Below are positions 5,847 through 6,747 of a stretch of DNA of 6,747 nucleotides, in pieces. The notes under the pieces were generated by a model. It worked only from the letters and a program-made list of their open reading frames with translations, was not told where the DNA came from and made no database searches. The translations under genes were made by a program, and so were the position numbers. The stretch is from a bacterium (GTDB lineage Bacteria; AUK180; JAQVHJ01): assembly GCA_028696285.1 (NCBI GenBank), contig JAQVHJ010000138.1, positions 1 through 6,747 of the forward strand. The letters run 5' to 3'. How positions within the stretch are numbered: the first letter of the stretch is position 1; each line of letters opens with the position of its first letter.

Positions 5847-6362
5847 ATGATTAACAAGAAGATTGAAGAGGCGATAAATAAGCAGATTAATGCCGAGCTG
5901 TATTCTGCTTACCTTTATCTTTCGATGGGTGCGTATTTTGGTGCAATGAACCTTCCGGGGTTTGAGAATTGGATGAAGGTTCAGGCGCAGGAAGAGACTT
6001 TTCATGCTATGAAGTTTTTCAACTTTGTGAACGAGCGTGGCGGGAGAGTAATACTTGAAGCCATAGATAAGCCGGAGGTTGAATGGGATAACCCGGTAGC
6101 TGTTTTTGAAGAGGTTTACAAGCATGAGCAGCATGTAACCGATTTAATCAACAAGCTTATGGATCTTGCTATTAAAGAGAATGATCATGCAACGAGGGTA
6201 TTTTTAACATGGTATATAGATGAGCAGGTTGAGGAAGAAGCGAATGCCAGTTCATTATTAGAGAAGTTAAAAATGATTGGCGACAGTAAGAATGGTGTCT
6301 TCATGATGGATCATGGGCTGTCAAAGCGAGTATTCAAGATGCCAGCGAAAGAAGAAGATTAA
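5847..6362 (+). CDS. ftnA: Non-heme bacterial ferritin (FtnA type)
   Basis: The 171-residue product is a four-helix bacterial ferritin that oxidises Fe(II) and stores it as a ferric mineral inside a 24-subunit cytoplasmic shell. The ferroxidase residues align with E. coli FtnA numbering: E17, Y24, E50 and H53 (in EETFH), E94 (KHEQH) and Q127 (DEQVEEE). The third-site acids E49, E126, E129 and E130 are also present. No haem-binding Met of the bacterioferritin type was recognised, and the length is normal for FtnA. The start is fixed by GGAGGTGG at 5835-5842. It is a single-gene unit with its own promoter, operator and terminator, divergent from the Fe-S operon. The pairing suggests that iron storage and iron use are balanced, with ferritin induced when the repressor at the PerR/Fur-like box is released. 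Nothing is truncated or odd in the protein. Confidence 0.96.
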   Translation: MINKKIEEAINKQINAELYSAYLYLSMGAYFGAMNLPGFENWMKVQAQEETFHAMKFFNFVNERGGRVILEAIDKPEVEWDNPVAVFEEVYKHEQHVTDLINKLMDLAIKENDHATRVFLTWYIDEQVEEEANASSLLEKLKMIGDSKNGVFMMDHGLSKRVFKMPAKEED

Positions 6363-6389
6363 AACAGGTAATTAAATTATCCTTCCAAT

Positions 6390-6425
6390 AAAAGCCGTTG
6401 AACCAAGTTTCAACGGCTTTTTTTT
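6390..6425 (+). terminator. Strong intrinsic terminator after ferritin
   Basis: AAAAGCCGTTGAA (6390-6402) pairs perfectly with TTCAACGGCTTTT (6409-6421) around a six-base loop, CCAAGT. The 3' arm runs into eight T (6418-6425). It starts 27 bases after the ferritin stop codon. Confidence 0.95.
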
Positions 6426-6620
6426 ATAAGAAAACAGAGAAAATATATTTAACCGCAGAATCTCAGAAGCTTGAAAATTTACTTAGTTGATTTTAAGATG
6501 AATAAGATATTCTGAACCAGAAAGCAAGCGATACTTAGTTAACAAGAGAATGTGATTTTAACAGGGATTATAAGGATTAAGAAGAGAATATATAAATCAT
6601 GATTTGTGATGCGATAAACA

Positions 6621-6670
6621 GTCATTGCGAGACTGGCCAAAGCATAGCGAAGGACATGTCGTGGCAATCC
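6621..6670. repeat. Dispersed 'GTCATTGCGAG...GCAATCC' repeat, one copy
   Basis: The element begins GTCATTGCGAG and ends GTGGCAATCC, with ATTGC and GCAAT as short inverted ends and AGCATAGCGAAGGAC inside. It resembles the widespread family 'CATTGCGAGGAGCGAAGCGACGAAGCAATC' found many times between genes in diverse bacteria. The recognition is from memory of the pattern; copy number cannot be tested in this window. Confidence 0.55.
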
Positions 6671-6708
6671 TGAATATTATACAAACATTATTATGTAAAA
6701 TAACATCG

Positions 6709-6733
6709 TAGGGGCGAAGGGCCTTCGCCCGTA
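6709..6733. repeat. G+C-rich palindromic repeat (GGGCGAAGG-G-CCTTCGCCC)
   Basis: GGGCGAAGG (6712-6720) and CCTTCGCCC (6722-6730) are exact inverted arms around a single G, flanked by TAG and GTA. It resembles the 'GTAGGGGCG...CGCCC' palindromes dispersed between genes in many genomes. No T-run follows it on the plus strand, so it is not an obvious terminator for ferritin, which already has one. Confidence 0.5.
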
Positions 6734-6747
6734 TCACAAGAATAAAA

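Larger units (their letters stand above)
6426..6747. other. Gene-free region made of repeat-like fragments
   Basis: No open frame with a credible start, Shine-Dalgarno or coding character was found on either strand, and no tRNA-like fold was seen. The stretch holds several pieces that resemble dispersed intergenic sequences: AACCGCAGAATCTCAGAAG at 6451-6469, an 'acagggattataaggatta' string at 6561-6579, and the two repeats listed separately at 6621-6670 and 6709-6733. The composition is AT-rich apart from these pieces. Confidence 0.6.

Noticed and set aside
5805..6134. Minus-strand frame of 109 codons
   Set aside because: It is antisense to the ferritin gene and its promoter region; ferritin has all ferroxidase residues.
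6426..6747. CRISPR array, tRNA or small gene in the right-hand region
   Set aside because: The repeat pieces are all different and not regularly spaced, no cloverleaf was seen, and the short frames lack start signals.

Overview
The window looks like a chromosomal segment from an uncultured-type, probably anaerobic or microaerophilic, AT-rich Gram-negative bacterium. A leftward-reading secreted protein combines an E-set/CBM-like domain, an Ig-like domain, TolB/PD40 propeller repeats and an 'FPNP' C-terminal module start. That architecture is common in FCB-group and related candidate phyla. The Shine-Dalgarno sites are strong (GGAGG types) and two promoters match the sigma-70 consensus exactly, which argues against a classical Bacteroidetes. 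No marker gene fixes the taxonomy, so this placement is inference.

Layout, left to right. Positions 1-2406 (minus) hold the secreted beta-propeller protein, open at the window edge, with a good sigma-54-type -24/-12 element just upstream. Positions 2548-5515 (minus) hold a compact four-gene operon transcribed nadA, Rrf2/IscR-like regulator, NifS-like protein, IscU-type scaffold. It starts at a perfect TTGACA-17-TATAAT promoter and ends at a weak AT-rich terminator. Positions 5516-5846 are a divergent control region holding the operon promoter with an IscR-like half operator, a GGGACGG...CCGTCCC foldback element, and a second perfect promoter followed by a 19-bp perfect palindrome of the PerR/Fur 7-1-7 type. 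Positions 5847-6362 (plus) encode a ferritin, closed by a strong terminator at 6390-6425. The remaining 320 bases hold no gene, only pieces resembling dispersed intergenic repeats.

Together the genes form an iron island. One arm builds Fe-S clusters and makes the 4Fe-4S enzyme quinolinate synthase; the other stores iron under what looks like peroxide- or iron-responsive repression. The most striking point is the NifS-like protein. It keeps the mobile-loop cysteine (C328) and several cofactor-pocket residues, but the Schiff-base lysine of the 'SGHK' motif is Arg205. The conserved Asn of 'NNE.G' is Gly154 and the substrate-binding Arg of 'RFSLG' is Leu354. It may therefore not be a conventional PLP cysteine desulfurase, although it sits in the normal place beside its IscU partner.
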